A stretch of 64,000 nucleotides of DNA from Ruminococcus sp. OA3. GTDB taxonomy: Bacteria; Bacillota; Clostridia; Lachnospirales; Lachnospiraceae. The notes under the pieces are model-generated. The model ran no database searches and was not told the DNA's origin. It saw nothing but the letters and a program-made list of their open reading frames with translations. Shown one piece after another: positions 27,942 through 37,428 of this stretch (positions are counted from its first letter, which is position 1; each line of letters starts with the position of its first letter). Location: the NCBI RefSeq assembly GCF_022440845.1, contig NZ_JAKNTO010000001.1, positions 2,914,001 through 2,978,000 of the forward strand, in the 5' to 3' direction. Both the position numbers and the translations under genes were made by a program.

Positions 27942-30900
27942 TCACTTTTTATTTATGCATTCACTCAGCATTGCCAGCATCTGTTCTACCTGAATCGGCT
28001 TAGACAGGTGTCCGTCCATACCGCTGTCCAGAGATTTTTGGGTATCTTCATTAAACGCATTGGCTGTCAGCGCAATGACAGGAACAGTCCTCGCATCCGG
28101 TCTTCCGGAAGTCCGTATACGCCGGGCAGCTTCCAGTCCATCCATCACCGGCATCCTGATATCCATCAGCACAGCATCAAACTCCCCGGTGGCGCTTTCA
28201 CAGAAACGTTTCACTGCTTCACTGCCATCAGCGGCACAAGTTACAGCAAAGCCATTCATCTCCAGAATCGTCCGGGCAATCTCGCTGTTCAGTTCATTGT
28301 CCTCAGCAAGCAGGATACGGCAGCCATGAAAGTCCCTCATGGGAGTAATTTCTTTTTGCACTGAAACGTCCTGCACTTCCTTTCCTTCATACTCGAAATT
28401 CAGTGTAAAGAAAAACTCTGACCCTTTTCCCACTTCACTTTTGACCTCCAGTGTCCCTCCCATCATCTGCACCAGCCGGCTCGAGATTGTCAGCCCCAGT
28501 CCGGTACCGCCATAACGTGCAGAAGTTCGTGCGTCCGCCTGCTCAAAGGCATTAAAAATACGCGACAAGACCTCAGGTTCTATCCCGATGCCCGTATCCG
28601 TAACAGAGAAGCAAAGCACTGCCCGCGGAGATGTCTCCACACATTCCACGCGCACCAGAATACTGCCCTGTTTCGTAAACTTGACTGCATTACCTATAAT
28701 ATTGATTAAAACCTGATTGAGTCGCAGACTGTCCGCATGAAGAGGCCTGTTTTCAAGATACCCGTTTTCAAAACACAGATCAAGATGTTTTTCTGCCGCC
28801 TGAGCACGGAATAATGATTCCAGATTGGACAGTTGCTGCGCAAGGTCTACGGATTCGTAGCTGAGCTCCAGTTTCCCGCTTTCAATACGTGACATATCCA
28901 GGATATCATTGATGAGGCTCAGCAGATATGCATTTGCCGACTCAATCTTTTCAAGACAGTCCAGCATCCGCTCACTGTCATCCAGGACACCCTTCGCAAT
29001 CGTTGTCATGCCACTGATTGCATTCATTGGCGTGCGGATCTCATGACTCATCCTTGACAAAAAGTCTGTTTTCGCCTGGCTAACGGCATCCGCCTTTGAT
29101 TTCATAATAAAAGACGGTACGATCTTGACCAGCTCCTTCAAAAGCTTCCGTTGTTCCCTGGTCCATTTGTAATTGTCCTGATCCACTTCAAAACTCATAG
29201 AGCCCACATACTCTCCATAATTCCAGATACCTGCATGAAGACATGACGCAATACGGGAGATTCCTTCCCGCACATTGTGGTCAGCCAGACCATCCTCATC
29301 ATACATATTGGCACAGATTTCAAAATCCTCTGCCGATGCGTAAAAGTCCTGTCCCAGCTGTAAGTCACTGCGGTTTCTCGCCCACTGATATGAGAAATGA
29401 TAACTCAGATAGTCCTTGTCAGCTTCTATGATAGAGACACGGTCAAACTGAAAAGTTCTCCCGACCCTGGCCAGTAATAAAAAAACCGCATCATCCAGAT
29501 TTTTTGATTTTCCCAGCAGATCCAGTGCAAATGAGATCAGGTCATCGTTCAGTCTTGCATTTCCCATCTTAATATCATTGACTGGATGTTCCTCTGTGTA
29601 TAGTTGCGTAAGGAACACCCCCAGCTCATTTGAAGTGTCCAGATAACAGGCTGCCTGCCCCTTGCCGTGTTCTTTGATGTATTTAAGTGTACTCTCCGCG
29701 CATCTGTAAAGAGCATTATAGTCTTGCACCACCTCTGTGCTGCACATCCCGATGCTGACTGATACATGAATATCCTTTTCCGCGTTGACGAGAATGTTCT
29801 GAACCATTCCCGAGATCCTGGGACCGATAACAGTCGCCTCCCTCTTGTTGCTGTTTTTAAAGAAAAGCATAAATTCGTCGCCGCCTATGCGGACCTGAAT
29901 ATCATCTGCCCCGGTCTCGGCGATGAGTAAGTCAGCCACCTCCTGAAGAATGGCATCGGCAAATACATTGCCTTCTTTCTGGTTGATATCCTCAAAGTCA
30001 TCCATATCCAGCAGCATCAAAACACCGTGTTCTTTCGGTTCCTTCTGACTCAGGTAATCCTGGATCAGCCTGATTCCCCTTTCCTTGTTGTAAAGTCCGG
30101 TCAGGCTGTCTCTGGAGCGTGCTTCTAACAGTTCATCCTCTACTTCCCGCTGGCGTGTGATATTCTCCACAATCCCGATCACAAGCTGAGGCATCCCGTT
30201 TTCATCGGACAGTATCACAGACATCGTTTCCCTGCACCAGAATTCTTTTCCTGCACCCCGGAACTCACATGAGGCAGTTCTCTCTCCCCGCTGAATGCGC
30301 TCATACATTTCATAAAAATCAGAATAAAACTCTCTGTCTACATTTTCCTGTGCAAAACTTGCGGGCATATTTTCATACCGGTCACGGCAGTTATACATCA
30401 TACGGGTACGTTCCGGAACGATACATTCACCCGTCTGGGGATAATAATAAAATTCACATGTTGTTGTGTTTTCCAGTGCGAGATGCAGAATCTCGTTGCT
30501 TGCTTCCAGCTGCTCAGACAGACGCTGATTTCGTTGTTCCGCTTTTTTCCTGTCATTGATATCCAGATACACACTCTGAATTATCTCTTCCCCTTCACTG
30601 TCCAGGAGGACTTCTGCACTCCCGATGATCCAGCAGGGTGTCCCGTCTTTCTGGAGCAGCCGATATTCATAATTTGCCTTGTCCCCCGGCTTCTTCAGCC
30701 TTGTGACCGCCCTCATGAGATATTCCCGGTCCTCCGGGACTATCAGTGCATTCAGTTCCCAATGTTTCTTTGCCCAGAACTCCCCCGGTGTGTAACCAAA
30801 TATACGTATGGCTTCCTGATTGGCATTCTTGAATACAACGTCATTTCCCCTCAGGCGATACTGAACAATGCCGCACAGTACAGACTGAAACAGATGATCA

Positions 30901-31781
30901 TAATGAACTGCCAGTCTCTTTTGTTCAGCTGCCTGTTCTTTCAGCCGCTCTCTGGTTTCAACTTCTTTTGAGATATCCCGTATGACGCTTACACAGACTT
31001 CCCGCCCCTCCTCGGACATGCCCTTTTTTCCAATATCATTGACCCATATGTAACTGCCGTCTTTTTTCAGCATACGATACTGCACTTCATAGTCCATGCC
31101 ACGCCTGAAAGCTTCCGATACCAGACGTTCTACATCTTCCCTGTCTTCCGGATGCATACAGTTGATAACTTTTCCATCAATATCTGACACAAACTCATCG
31201 TATGTATACCCCAGATGAGAAAGCATGAGATCATTGACATAGTAAAGAGGAAAATCAGGTTCCAGATACCCGCCCATCATGCCGCCGGATATGCTTCTGC
31301 CTAAAATGTCAAGCGCCTTTGCCTCTAAACGCTGTTCCATCTCAGATCGGTTTGAACTGGCAGCAGGAAAAAACTCCCCATCTGCCTGCTGATCGTCCGG
31401 AGTTGACGCATGAATGGACGCAATCCTGCAGGTTCCTTCATTCTCTTTTGTACATGCAGCTGTAACACGCATTATCAGGTAATCTGCAGCGTCTGAACCG
31501 GGATATACCGCTGCAGTCAGCAGCACTACAGCGCAGTTGCCGGTGCAGACAGTCTCTTCGATCCTGGCATATTCAATCCTGCATGGCCAGGGCGCCTGGA
31601 CAAACTCTCTGCGCAGCGCCAGCTCCGCCTGGCCCCGGCCGCAGACCATTTCCGACATGCCGGTTCCTACCCATTGGATCTCCTCTGTCAGGCAGGCTAA
31701 GGTGTGTTCTAAATCCCGCTGCACCAGATATGAATCGAAAAATGTCCGGACTGTACCGGCTGCTTCACCTGGTCGTATCAT
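27942..31781 (-). CDS. Hybrid protein: SnoaL-PAS-GGDEF-GAF-histidine kinase-REC
   Basis: A 1279-residue soluble protein of unusual architecture. SnoaL/NTF2-like domain (~10-130, WVGTGMSEMVCGR), PAS (~165-275, opening SGGMMGGYLEPDFP), PAS (~295-415), PAS (~430-550), GGDEF (~555-715, LLDMDDFEDINQ, intact RIGGDEF), GAF-like (~745-895), HisKA with His ~913 (FLSRMSHEIRTPMNA), HATPase (DTGIGIEPEVLSRIF, GGTGLGLTIS) and one C-terminal REC (LLAEDN, VLMDIRMPVMDG). It thus carries both cyclic-di-GMP and phosphorelay catalytic domains. ATG 31781 has GAGGAAG just upstream and is preferred to GTG 31793. It is the first gene of the pair with the SnoaL-GGDEF gene. Confidence 0.9.
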   Translation of the reverse strand: MIRPGEAAGTVRTFFDSYLVQRDLEHTLACLTEEIQWVGTGMSEMVCGRGQAELALRREFVQAPWPCRIEYARIEETVCTGNCAVVLLTAAVYPGSDAADYLIMRVTAACTKENEGTCRIASIHASTPDDQQADGEFFPAASSNRSEMEQRLEAKALDILGRSISGGMMGGYLEPDFPLYYVNDLMLSHLGYTYDEFVSDIDGKVINCMHPEDREDVERLVSEAFRRGMDYEVQYRMLKKDGSYIWVNDIGKKGMSEEGREVCVSVIRDISKEVETRERLKEQAAEQKRLAVHYDHLFQSVLCGIVQYRLRGNDVVFKNANQEAIRIFGYTPGEFWAKKHWELNALIVPEDREYLMRAVTRLKKPGDKANYEYRLLQKDGTPCWIIGSAEVLLDSEGEEIIQSVYLDINDRKKAEQRNQRLSEQLEASNEILHLALENTTTCEFYYYPQTGECIVPERTRMMYNCRDRYENMPASFAQENVDREFYSDFYEMYERIQRGERTASCEFRGAGKEFWCRETMSVILSDENGMPQLVIGIVENITRQREVEDELLEARSRDSLTGLYNKERGIRLIQDYLSQKEPKEHGVLMLLDMDDFEDINQKEGNVFADAILQEVADLLIAETGADDIQVRIGGDEFMLFFKNSNKREATVIGPRISGMVQNILVNAEKDIHVSVSIGMCSTEVVQDYNALYRCAESTLKYIKEHGKGQAACYLDTSNELGVFLTQLYTEEHPVNDIKMGNARLNDDLISFALDLLGKSKNLDDAVFLLLARVGRTFQFDRVSIIEADKDYLSYHFSYQWARNRSDLQLGQDFYASAEDFEICANMYDEDGLADHNVREGISRIASCLHAGIWNYGEYVGSMSFEVDQDNYKWTREQRKLLKELVKIVPSFIMKSKADAVSQAKTDFLSRMSHEIRTPMNAISGMTTIAKGVLDDSERMLDCLEKIESANAYLLSLINDILDMSRIESGKLELSYESVDLAQQLSNLESLFRAQAAEKHLDLCFENGYLENRPLHADSLRLNQVLINIIGNAVKFTKQGSILVRVECVETSPRAVLCFSVTDTGIGIEPEVLSRIFNAFEQADARTSARYGGTGLGLTISSRLVQMMGGTLEVKSEVGKGSEFFFTLNFEYEGKEVQDVSVQKEITPMRDFHGCRILLAEDNELNSEIARTILEMNGFAVTCAADGSEAVKRFCESATGEFDAVLMDIRMPVMDGLEAARRIRTSGRPDARTVPVIALTANAFNEDTQKSLDSGMDGHLSKPIQVEQMLAMLSECINKK

Positions 31782-31942
31782 ATACTTCCTCACTTTCCAT
31801 AGACCGCACTGTCTCGCTGCAATGTCTGTTCAAATATGCCACTTTGTTCATAAATATTTTCTTAAATCATAGCACATACACTGAAAAAACTCAACGAACT
31901 TATGGTATGCCAGACATCGAATAAAACCTTTCCATATTCCTG

Positions 31943-31971
31943 TTGACTTTTCAAACTGTAACTGGTAATAT
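31943..31971 (+). promoter_or_regulatory. Promoter of the RclA-like gene
   Basis: TTGACT (31943-31948), 17-bp spacer, TAATAT (31966-31971). An AACTGTAA octamer occurs in the spacer and again about 28 bases downstream, which could be an operator. Confidence 0.6.
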
Positions 31972-32044
31972 AACAGTATAGAACTGTAATGGAATTTATT
32001 ACATATCCAAAACAAAAGGAACAAAATCGAAAGGAGCGTTATCC

Positions 32045-33409
32045 ATGAGGAAGTTTGATGCAATTATCATTGGATTTGGAAAAGGTGGAAAGACCCTGGC
32101 AGGCGCATTAGCCGCGGCCGGTAAATCTGCTGCAGTAGTCGAACAGTCAGAACAGATGTACGGAGGGACCTGCATTAATAAAGCCTGTATCCCCACCAAA
32201 TCACTCGTACACAGTGCTGCACTCTCTGCAGCCGAGGGCGGCACATTTGTGGAAAAAGCACACCGTTACCAACAGGCTGTTGAAGCAAAAGACCTGTTAA
32301 CATCCATGCTGCGCGGCAAAAATTATCATAAACTCGCAGACAATCCCAATATCACTGTCATAGACGGATATGGCTCATTTATCAGCCCGAACCGCATTGC
32401 TGTAGAATCAGGAGACAGGCGTGAGGAAATAGAAGCAGAGCAGATTTTTATCAATACCGGTGCACGTCCATTTGTCCCCCAAATTCCGGGACTGAAGGAC
32501 AGTAAATATTTCTATCTCAGCGAAAGCCTTCTGGATTTAAAAACACTTCCCCGCCGTATGGTCATCATTGGCGGTGGCTACATCGGCATGGAATTTGCCT
32601 CCATGTATGCCAACTTTGGTTCACAGATTACGGTCATTCAGGACGGCGAAACCTTTCTTCCCCGCGAAGATGCCGAAATAGCCCGGGCAGTCCTGGACAG
32701 TCTGGAAAGCAGGGGCGTTCATATCCTGCGTTCCGCCAGAACCGAACAGATACTGGACACGGATGAGTGCGCTGTGATCACTGTCTCCACGGGTTCCGGC
32801 AGACTTAAGCTGCAGGCAGACGCCATTCTTGTTGCAACCGGCCGGCGCCCCAATGTGGAAGGTCTGAACCTGGACGCTGCAGGTGTTGAACTGACTTCGC
32901 GCGGCGCCATAAAAACAGATGAGCACCTGCGCACCACGGCGTCAAACATCTGGGCTATGGGTGATGTGGCAGGTGGACTCCAGTTCACCTATATTTCCCT
33001 GGATGATTACCGCATCATAAAATCCCAGGTTCTTGGCGACGGCTCACGCACAGCTTCCAACCGTGGGGCAGTCCCTTACAGTGTATTCCTGGATCCGCCC
33101 TTCTCCCGTGTGGGGATGACAGAATCCGAAGCAAGAGAAAAGGGTTATGACATACGAATCGCAAAACTTCCGGCGTCTGCGATCCCCAAAGCCCAGATTC
33201 TACAGCAGCCGACCGGATTGCTGAAAGCCGTAATCGACGAAAAGACCGGGCGGATTCTCGGAGCCCACCTTTTCTGTGAAGAGAGCTATGAAATGATCAA
33301 TATTATTAAACTTGCAATCGATTCAGGCATCCCGTATACCGTACTGCGTGATAATATTTATACACATCCCACGATGAGTGAAGCGCTGAACGATCTGTTT
33401 CATATCTGA
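32045..33409 (+). CDS. RclA-like pyridine nucleotide-disulfide oxidoreductase
   Basis: A 454-residue FAD flavoprotein of the mercuric-reductase/RclA branch. FAD-binding IIGFGKGGKTLA, the redox pair in GGTCINKACIPTK, NAD(P)H-binding IIGGGYIGMEFASMY, ATGRRPNVEGL, AMGDVAGG and the C-terminal dimer motif THPTMSEAL are all present. The opening and the disulfide region are close to E. coli RclA, which protects against hypochlorous acid and reduces copper(II). It lacks the N-terminal heavy-metal domain of MerA. It is monocistronic behind its own promoter. The exact substrate here is not known. Confidence 0.88.
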   Translation: MRKFDAIIIGFGKGGKTLAGALAAAGKSAAVVEQSEQMYGGTCINKACIPTKSLVHSAALSAAEGGTFVEKAHRYQQAVEAKDLLTSMLRGKNYHKLADNPNITVIDGYGSFISPNRIAVESGDRREEIEAEQIFINTGARPFVPQIPGLKDSKYFYLSESLLDLKTLPRRMVIIGGGYIGMEFASMYANFGSQITVIQDGETFLPREDAEIARAVLDSLESRGVHILRSARTEQILDTDECAVITVSTGSGRLKLQADAILVATGRRPNVEGLNLDAAGVELTSRGAIKTDEHLRTTASNIWAMGDVAGGLQFTYISLDDYRIIKSQVLGDGSRTASNRGAVPYSVFLDPPFSRVGMTESEAREKGYDIRIAKLPASAIPKAQILQQPTGLLKAVIDEKTGRILGAHLFCEESYEMINIIKLAIDSGIPYTVLRDNIYTHPTMSEALNDLFHI

Positions 33410-33475
33410 CAGAATGTAAAACTCCCGACTTCCTATTACAACGCCTTGATTTTAAAAATATTCTTTTTATTATAT

Positions 33476-33516
33476 GACAAAAAAATTCCGCCCGTTCATT
33501 TGAACAGGCGGAATTT
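33476..33516 (-). terminator. Terminator of the his operon
   Basis: AAATTCCGCC (33507-33516 on the reverse strand) pairs perfectly with GGCGGAATTT (33483-33492), followed by a T run. It lies between the convergent RclA-like and hisIE genes. Confidence 0.8.
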
Positions 33517-33543
33517 CTGTATCTTATATCATGATTCGAGGAT

Positions 33544-34833
33544 TCATGACCGGTGTGCCAGCTCTGCTGTAATGTCCTCCCATGTAACGCCTTTCTCAGC
33601 CATCAGCACCATCACATGGTACAGGAAATCTGAGATTTCATATTTAATCTCCTCTTTATCAGGATTTTTAGCCGCGATAACAATCTCCGTACACTCTTCT
33701 CCGACTTTTTTCAATATCTTATCGACACCCTTGTCAAAGAGATAATTCGTATAAGATCCGTCTTTCGGATGAATCTTCCGGTCCATGATGACATCGTATA
33801 CATTCTGGAACACGCGAAGCGGATTCGTATCATCGTATTCTTTCTTTACAAGTTCCTGGAAGAAACAGGTGCGGTTCCCGGTATGGCATGCAGCACCCAC
33901 CTGTGAAACCCTGGCCAGGATCGTATCCCTGTCACAGTCGATTGTCAGCGACTTGACATACTGTACGTGTCCGCTGGTCAGCCCTTTTGTCCAGAGCTCG
34001 TCTCTGCTGCGGCTCCAGTATGTCATTTTCCCCGTCGCCAGTGTGGTATCAAACGCCTCTTCATTCATATAGGCGAGCATCAGTACCTCTTCCGTCCTGT
34101 AGTCCTGTACAATGACCGGCACCATCCCGTCACTGTTGGTCTTAAACTGTGACCATGGAATTTCGCTTTCAAATGTATTGACTGAAATCCCATTCTCTTT
34201 ACAGGTGCGTTTCAGCTGCATCAGCTGTGCATCCAGGGCACTCACCCATGCCCCCGTCACTCCGTCCACTGCTTCGCTTTGAAGTGCGGCAATGACCTGT
34301 TCCTCTTCCATGCGGTCGCAGAGCAGAAGAATAGAAATGCCGGATACGCTTCTCACTTCTTCCTGCAGAATCTCCTTTAAACAGATCACCTGACTTGCAT
34401 ACTCTTCGATCATGGCCTGATGGTCTGTAAACTCTTCCTTTTTTGCAATGCAGACAGCGATCTTCTCTCTTCCGAATTTTTTGGATACCTCTTCCAGAAG
34501 CTCCACATTGGATGGTTTGCTGAAATTCAGTACCGCTTTGGCACATCCCGCATAGATCAGTTTTTTCACATCCTCCATACGCTTGATATTCCCCGCCGCC
34601 ATCACCGGAACTTCTGCTGTTGTACAGATATTCTTGATATTGCTGATGGCTTCCTCATGTGATGTATCATCGGAAGACAGGTCAAATACCAGAATTTCAT
34701 CCGCGCCATTGTCACTGTAGAATCCTGCCAGTTCTTTTACATCCTTGCATTCAAATACATTTGTTTCCTTAAAGCCGGCAACTGCCTGTCCTGAAAACAG
34801 ATAGATACACGGCACAATCGTCTTCATTCCCAT
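33544..34833 (-). CDS. hisIE: HisIE with N-terminal HisA/HisF-like TIM-barrel domain
   Basis: A 429-residue three-part protein. Residues ~215-320 are HisI (phosphoribosyl-AMP cyclohydrolase: [53 protein letters not shown] with metal ligands). Residues ~330-429 are HisE (phosphoribosyl-ATP diphosphatase: [13 protein letters not shown]). Together they catalyse steps 2 and 3 of histidine synthesis. Residues 1-210 resemble HisA/HisF ([36 protein letters not shown]). However, the catalytic aspartate expected in IPCLDV is tyrosine and the second, in VAIDAK, is missing, so this barrel looks non-catalytic. Last gene of the operon. Confidence 0.92.
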   Translation of the reverse strand: MGMKTIVPCIYLFSGQAVAGFKETNVFECKDVKELAGFYSDNGADEILVFDLSSDDTSHEEAISNIKNICTTAEVPVMAAGNIKRMEDVKKLIYAGCAKAVLNFSKPSNVELLEEVSKKFGREKIAVCIAKKEEFTDHQAMIEEYASQVICLKEILQEEVRSVSGISILLLCDRMEEEQVIAALQSEAVDGVTGAWVSALDAQLMQLKRTCKENGISVNTFESEIPWSQFKTNSDGMVPVIVQDYRTEEVLMLAYMNEEAFDTTLATGKMTYWSRSRDELWTKGLTSGHVQYVKSLTIDCDRDTILARVSQVGAACHTGNRTCFFQELVKKEYDDTNPLRVFQNVYDVIMDRKIHPKDGSYTNYLFDKGVDKILKKVGEECTEIVIAAKNPDKEEIKYEISDFLYHVMVLMAEKGVTWEDITAELAHRS

Positions 34834-34851
34834 CGCTTTCTTCTCCCGTCT

Positions 34852-35439
34852 TTATAAAGTACCTTTTGTGGACATCACATCCGTGATCCGCCCGTCAGAC
34901 AGAGTTGCCTCGTCAAGAGCTTTCGCAAATGCCTTGAACAGCGCTTCGATGATATGGTGCGTATTCTGTCCGTCCAGCACCTTCAGATGCAGGTTCATCT
35001 CGCCCGCATAGGACACGGCATAGAAAAATTCCCGCACCATCTCCGTATCCATATCTCCGACGCTGTCACATTTAAAATCATAGTCAAAAGAAAAATACGG
35101 ACGGCCGCACAGATCGACCGCACAGAGCACAAGTGCCTCGTCCATTGGCAGAATCATACTTCCATAACGTCTGATGCCCTTTTTATCTCCGACAGCCTCC
35201 CGAATGGCATTTCCCAGTACGATGCCTGTATCCTCGATCGTATGATGACAGTCCACCTCCAGATCACCCGTCGTCTCAAGTTTCATGTCAAAAAGTCCGT
35301 GTCGCGCAAATCCATCCAGCATATGGTCAAAAAAACCGATGCCGGTCTCTATCCTCGCCTTACCGCTCCCGTCAAGTGACAGGTCCATGGAAATCTGAGT
35401 TTCTTTTGTATTTCTCTTTACAACGGCTTTTCTCGTCAT
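34852..35439 (-). CDS. hisB: Imidazoleglycerol-phosphate dehydratase
   Basis: A 195-residue monofunctional HisB with the repeated metal-binding motifs GIGFFDHMLDGFARHG and VDCHHTIEDTGIVLG, and their second-half counterparts (EFFYAVSYAGEMNLHL, THHIIEALFKAFAKAL). It dehydrates imidazoleglycerol phosphate to imidazoleacetol phosphate. It is 12 bases after hisD. Confidence 0.97.
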   Translation of the reverse strand: MTRKAVVKRNTKETQISMDLSLDGSGKARIETGIGFFDHMLDGFARHGLFDMKLETTGDLEVDCHHTIEDTGIVLGNAIREAVGDKKGIRRYGSMILPMDEALVLCAVDLCGRPYFSFDYDFKCDSVGDMDTEMVREFFYAVSYAGEMNLHLKVLDGQNTHHIIEALFKAFAKALDEATLSDGRITDVMSTKGTL

Positions 35440-35451
35440 ATGCTCTCCCCC

Positions 35452-36750
35452 TTATGATTCTTCTTCAAAACGCACACGGATAGAATTCGCGTGTGCCGTC
35501 AGCTGTTCTGACTCTGCAAACGTGATAATATCCCGGTGAATCGGTTCCAGTGCCTCTTTTCCATAGTAGATGATACTGGACTTTTTGACAAAATCATCGA
35601 CAGACAGCGGCGAGAAGAATTTTGCTGTTCCGTTGGTCGGCAGGATATGGTTCGGTCCTGCGAAATAATCCCCAAGGGGCTCACTGCTGTAATCCCCGAT
35701 AAAGATAGCTCCTGCATTTTGGATCTTCGTCATCACTTCAAACGGATGTTCCATCATGATCTCCAGGTGCTCTGATGCGATCTGATTCGCCGCATCGATC
35801 GCCTGCTGTGTATTCTCCGCCACCAGCAGGTATCCGAAATTGTCCAGGGATTTCCTTATGATTTCTTTTCTGGAAAGTTTTGCTGCAAATGTTTCCACTT
35901 CTTCATTGACCTTCTGAGCCAGTTCTTCGCTGGTCGTGATCAGTATTGCCGATGCAAGCTCATCATGTTCCGCCTGAGACAGCAGGTCTGCCGCCACGAA
36001 TCTTGGATTTGCCGTCTGATCTGCAAGCACAAGGATCTCACTCGGTCCTGCAATGGAATCGATGCTGACATGACCGTATACTGCTTTTTTTGCCAGTGCA
36101 ACATAGATATTGCCTGGTCCTACAATTTTATCAACTTTCGGAATGGTCTGCGTCCCATACGCCATGGCAGCGATCGCCTGAGCGCCTCCGATTTTATAGA
36201 TTTCATCGACTCCCGCCTCTCTGGCTGCCGCCAGAACGACCGGATTCACTCTGCCGTCTGCCCCGCATGGTGTCGTCATAATAATCTTCCCGACACCCGC
36301 CACTTTCGCCGGCACAATATTCATCAGCACCGAGGACGGATACGCCGCTTTCCCCCCCGGCACATAGACTCCGGCCACCTCCAGTGGCGTGACTTTTTGT
36401 CCCAGGAGTGTACCATTTTCCTGCGTATCAAACCAACTGGTGCGTTTTTGTTTTTCGTGATATGTCCGGATGTTAAACAATGCCTTTTTAATCACGGCAG
36501 TCAGGCCCGCATCGACTTCGTGATAAGCAGCCTCAATCTCCGCCTCCGTTACGCGTACATTGTCCGGCGTCAGTTTTGCATGGTCGAATTTCTCCGTATA
36601 CGCAAAGACTGCTTCATCCCCTCTTTTCTTCACATCTTCAAGAATGTCTTTTACCGTATCCTCGTATGCACCGTACTGCGACGGGGAACGTTTCAGCATA
36701 TTGACCAGGATATCCTGTGTCGCCTCTTCTGTTAATGTTACAATCCTCAT
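35452..36750 (-). CDS. hisD: Histidinol dehydrogenase
   Basis: A 432-residue HisD that oxidises histidinol to histidine in the last two steps. Family motifs: GVYVPGGKAAYPSSVLMN, GAQAIAAMAYGT, VDKIVGPGNIYVALAK, DSIAGPSEILVLAD, LLSQAEHDELASAIL and GPNHILPTNGTAKFFSPLS. ATG 36750, with GGAG upstream, is preferred to an in-frame TTG at 36768. Confidence 0.97.
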   Translation of the reverse strand: MRIVTLTEEATQDILVNMLKRSPSQYGAYEDTVKDILEDVKKRGDEAVFAYTEKFDHAKLTPDNVRVTEAEIEAAYHEVDAGLTAVIKKALFNIRTYHEKQKRTSWFDTQENGTLLGQKVTPLEVAGVYVPGGKAAYPSSVLMNIVPAKVAGVGKIIMTTPCGADGRVNPVVLAAAREAGVDEIYKIGGAQAIAAMAYGTQTIPKVDKIVGPGNIYVALAKKAVYGHVSIDSIAGPSEILVLADQTANPRFVAADLLSQAEHDELASAILITTSEELAQKVNEEVETFAAKLSRKEIIRKSLDNFGYLLVAENTQQAIDAANQIASEHLEIMMEHPFEVMTKIQNAGAIFIGDYSSEPLGDYFAGPNHILPTNGTAKFFSPLSVDDFVKKSSIIYYGKEALEPIHRDIITFAESEQLTAHANSIRVRFEEES

Positions 36751-36764
36751 ACTATTCTCCTTAA

Positions 36765-37400
36765 TCAAAGAACCTCTCTCAGATCCCGGATAATCTTTGT
36801 GATTCGTTCATTTTCCATCTTCATACTGACCTGGTTGACCACCATCCGAGCTGACAGGGGGCATACTTCCTCCAGAACACGCAGGCCGTTTTCTCTAAGC
36901 GTTGACCCCGTCTCGACGATATCGACGATGACCTCGGACAGTCCGACGATCGGCGCAAGCTCGATGGAGCCGTTCAGCTTGATGATCTCAACCGTCTGAT
37001 GCTTTTTATTATAAAAATAGTCCTTTGCGATATTCGGATATTTTGTCGCAACCCGGATCAGCTGGTTGTGCTGCAGCAGCTCCAGTGCCGATTCCGGGCC
37101 GCAGACACACATTCTGCATTTTCCAAAGCCCAGATCCATCACCTCGTACAGCTTTCTCCCCTCTTCCAGAATCGTATCCCTTCCGACAATCCCGATATCC
37201 GCCGCACCATATTCCACATATGTGGGTACATCCGGTCCTTTCGCGAGAAAGAACTTCAGCCTGAGTTCTTCATTTACAAAAATCAGTTTCCTGGAATCTT
37301 TATCTTTCATTTCTTCACACGTAATGCCGATTTTTTCAAACAGCTCCAGTGTCGTCCTGGCAAGTCTTCCCTTGCCGAGCGCAAAAGTCAAATATCTCAT
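36765..37400 (-). CDS. hisG: ATP phosphoribosyltransferase, short form
   Basis: A 211-residue short HisG lacking the C-terminal regulatory domain, hence needing HisZ, whose gene is directly upstream. Motifs include [26 protein letters not shown] and [13 protein letters not shown]. It joins ATP and PRPP in the committed step of histidine synthesis. Confidence 0.97.
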   Translation of the reverse strand: MRYLTFALGKGRLARTTLELFEKIGITCEEMKDKDSRKLIFVNEELRLKFFLAKGPDVPTYVEYGAADIGIVGRDTILEEGRKLYEVMDLGFGKCRMCVCGPESALELLQHNQLIRVATKYPNIAKDYFYNKKHQTVEIIKLNGSIELAPIVGLSEVIVDIVETGSTLRENGLRVLEEVCPLSARMVVNQVSMKMENERITKIIRDLREVL

Positions 37401-37428
37401 ATTCGTGTATTCCCTTTCATTTTTTCTG

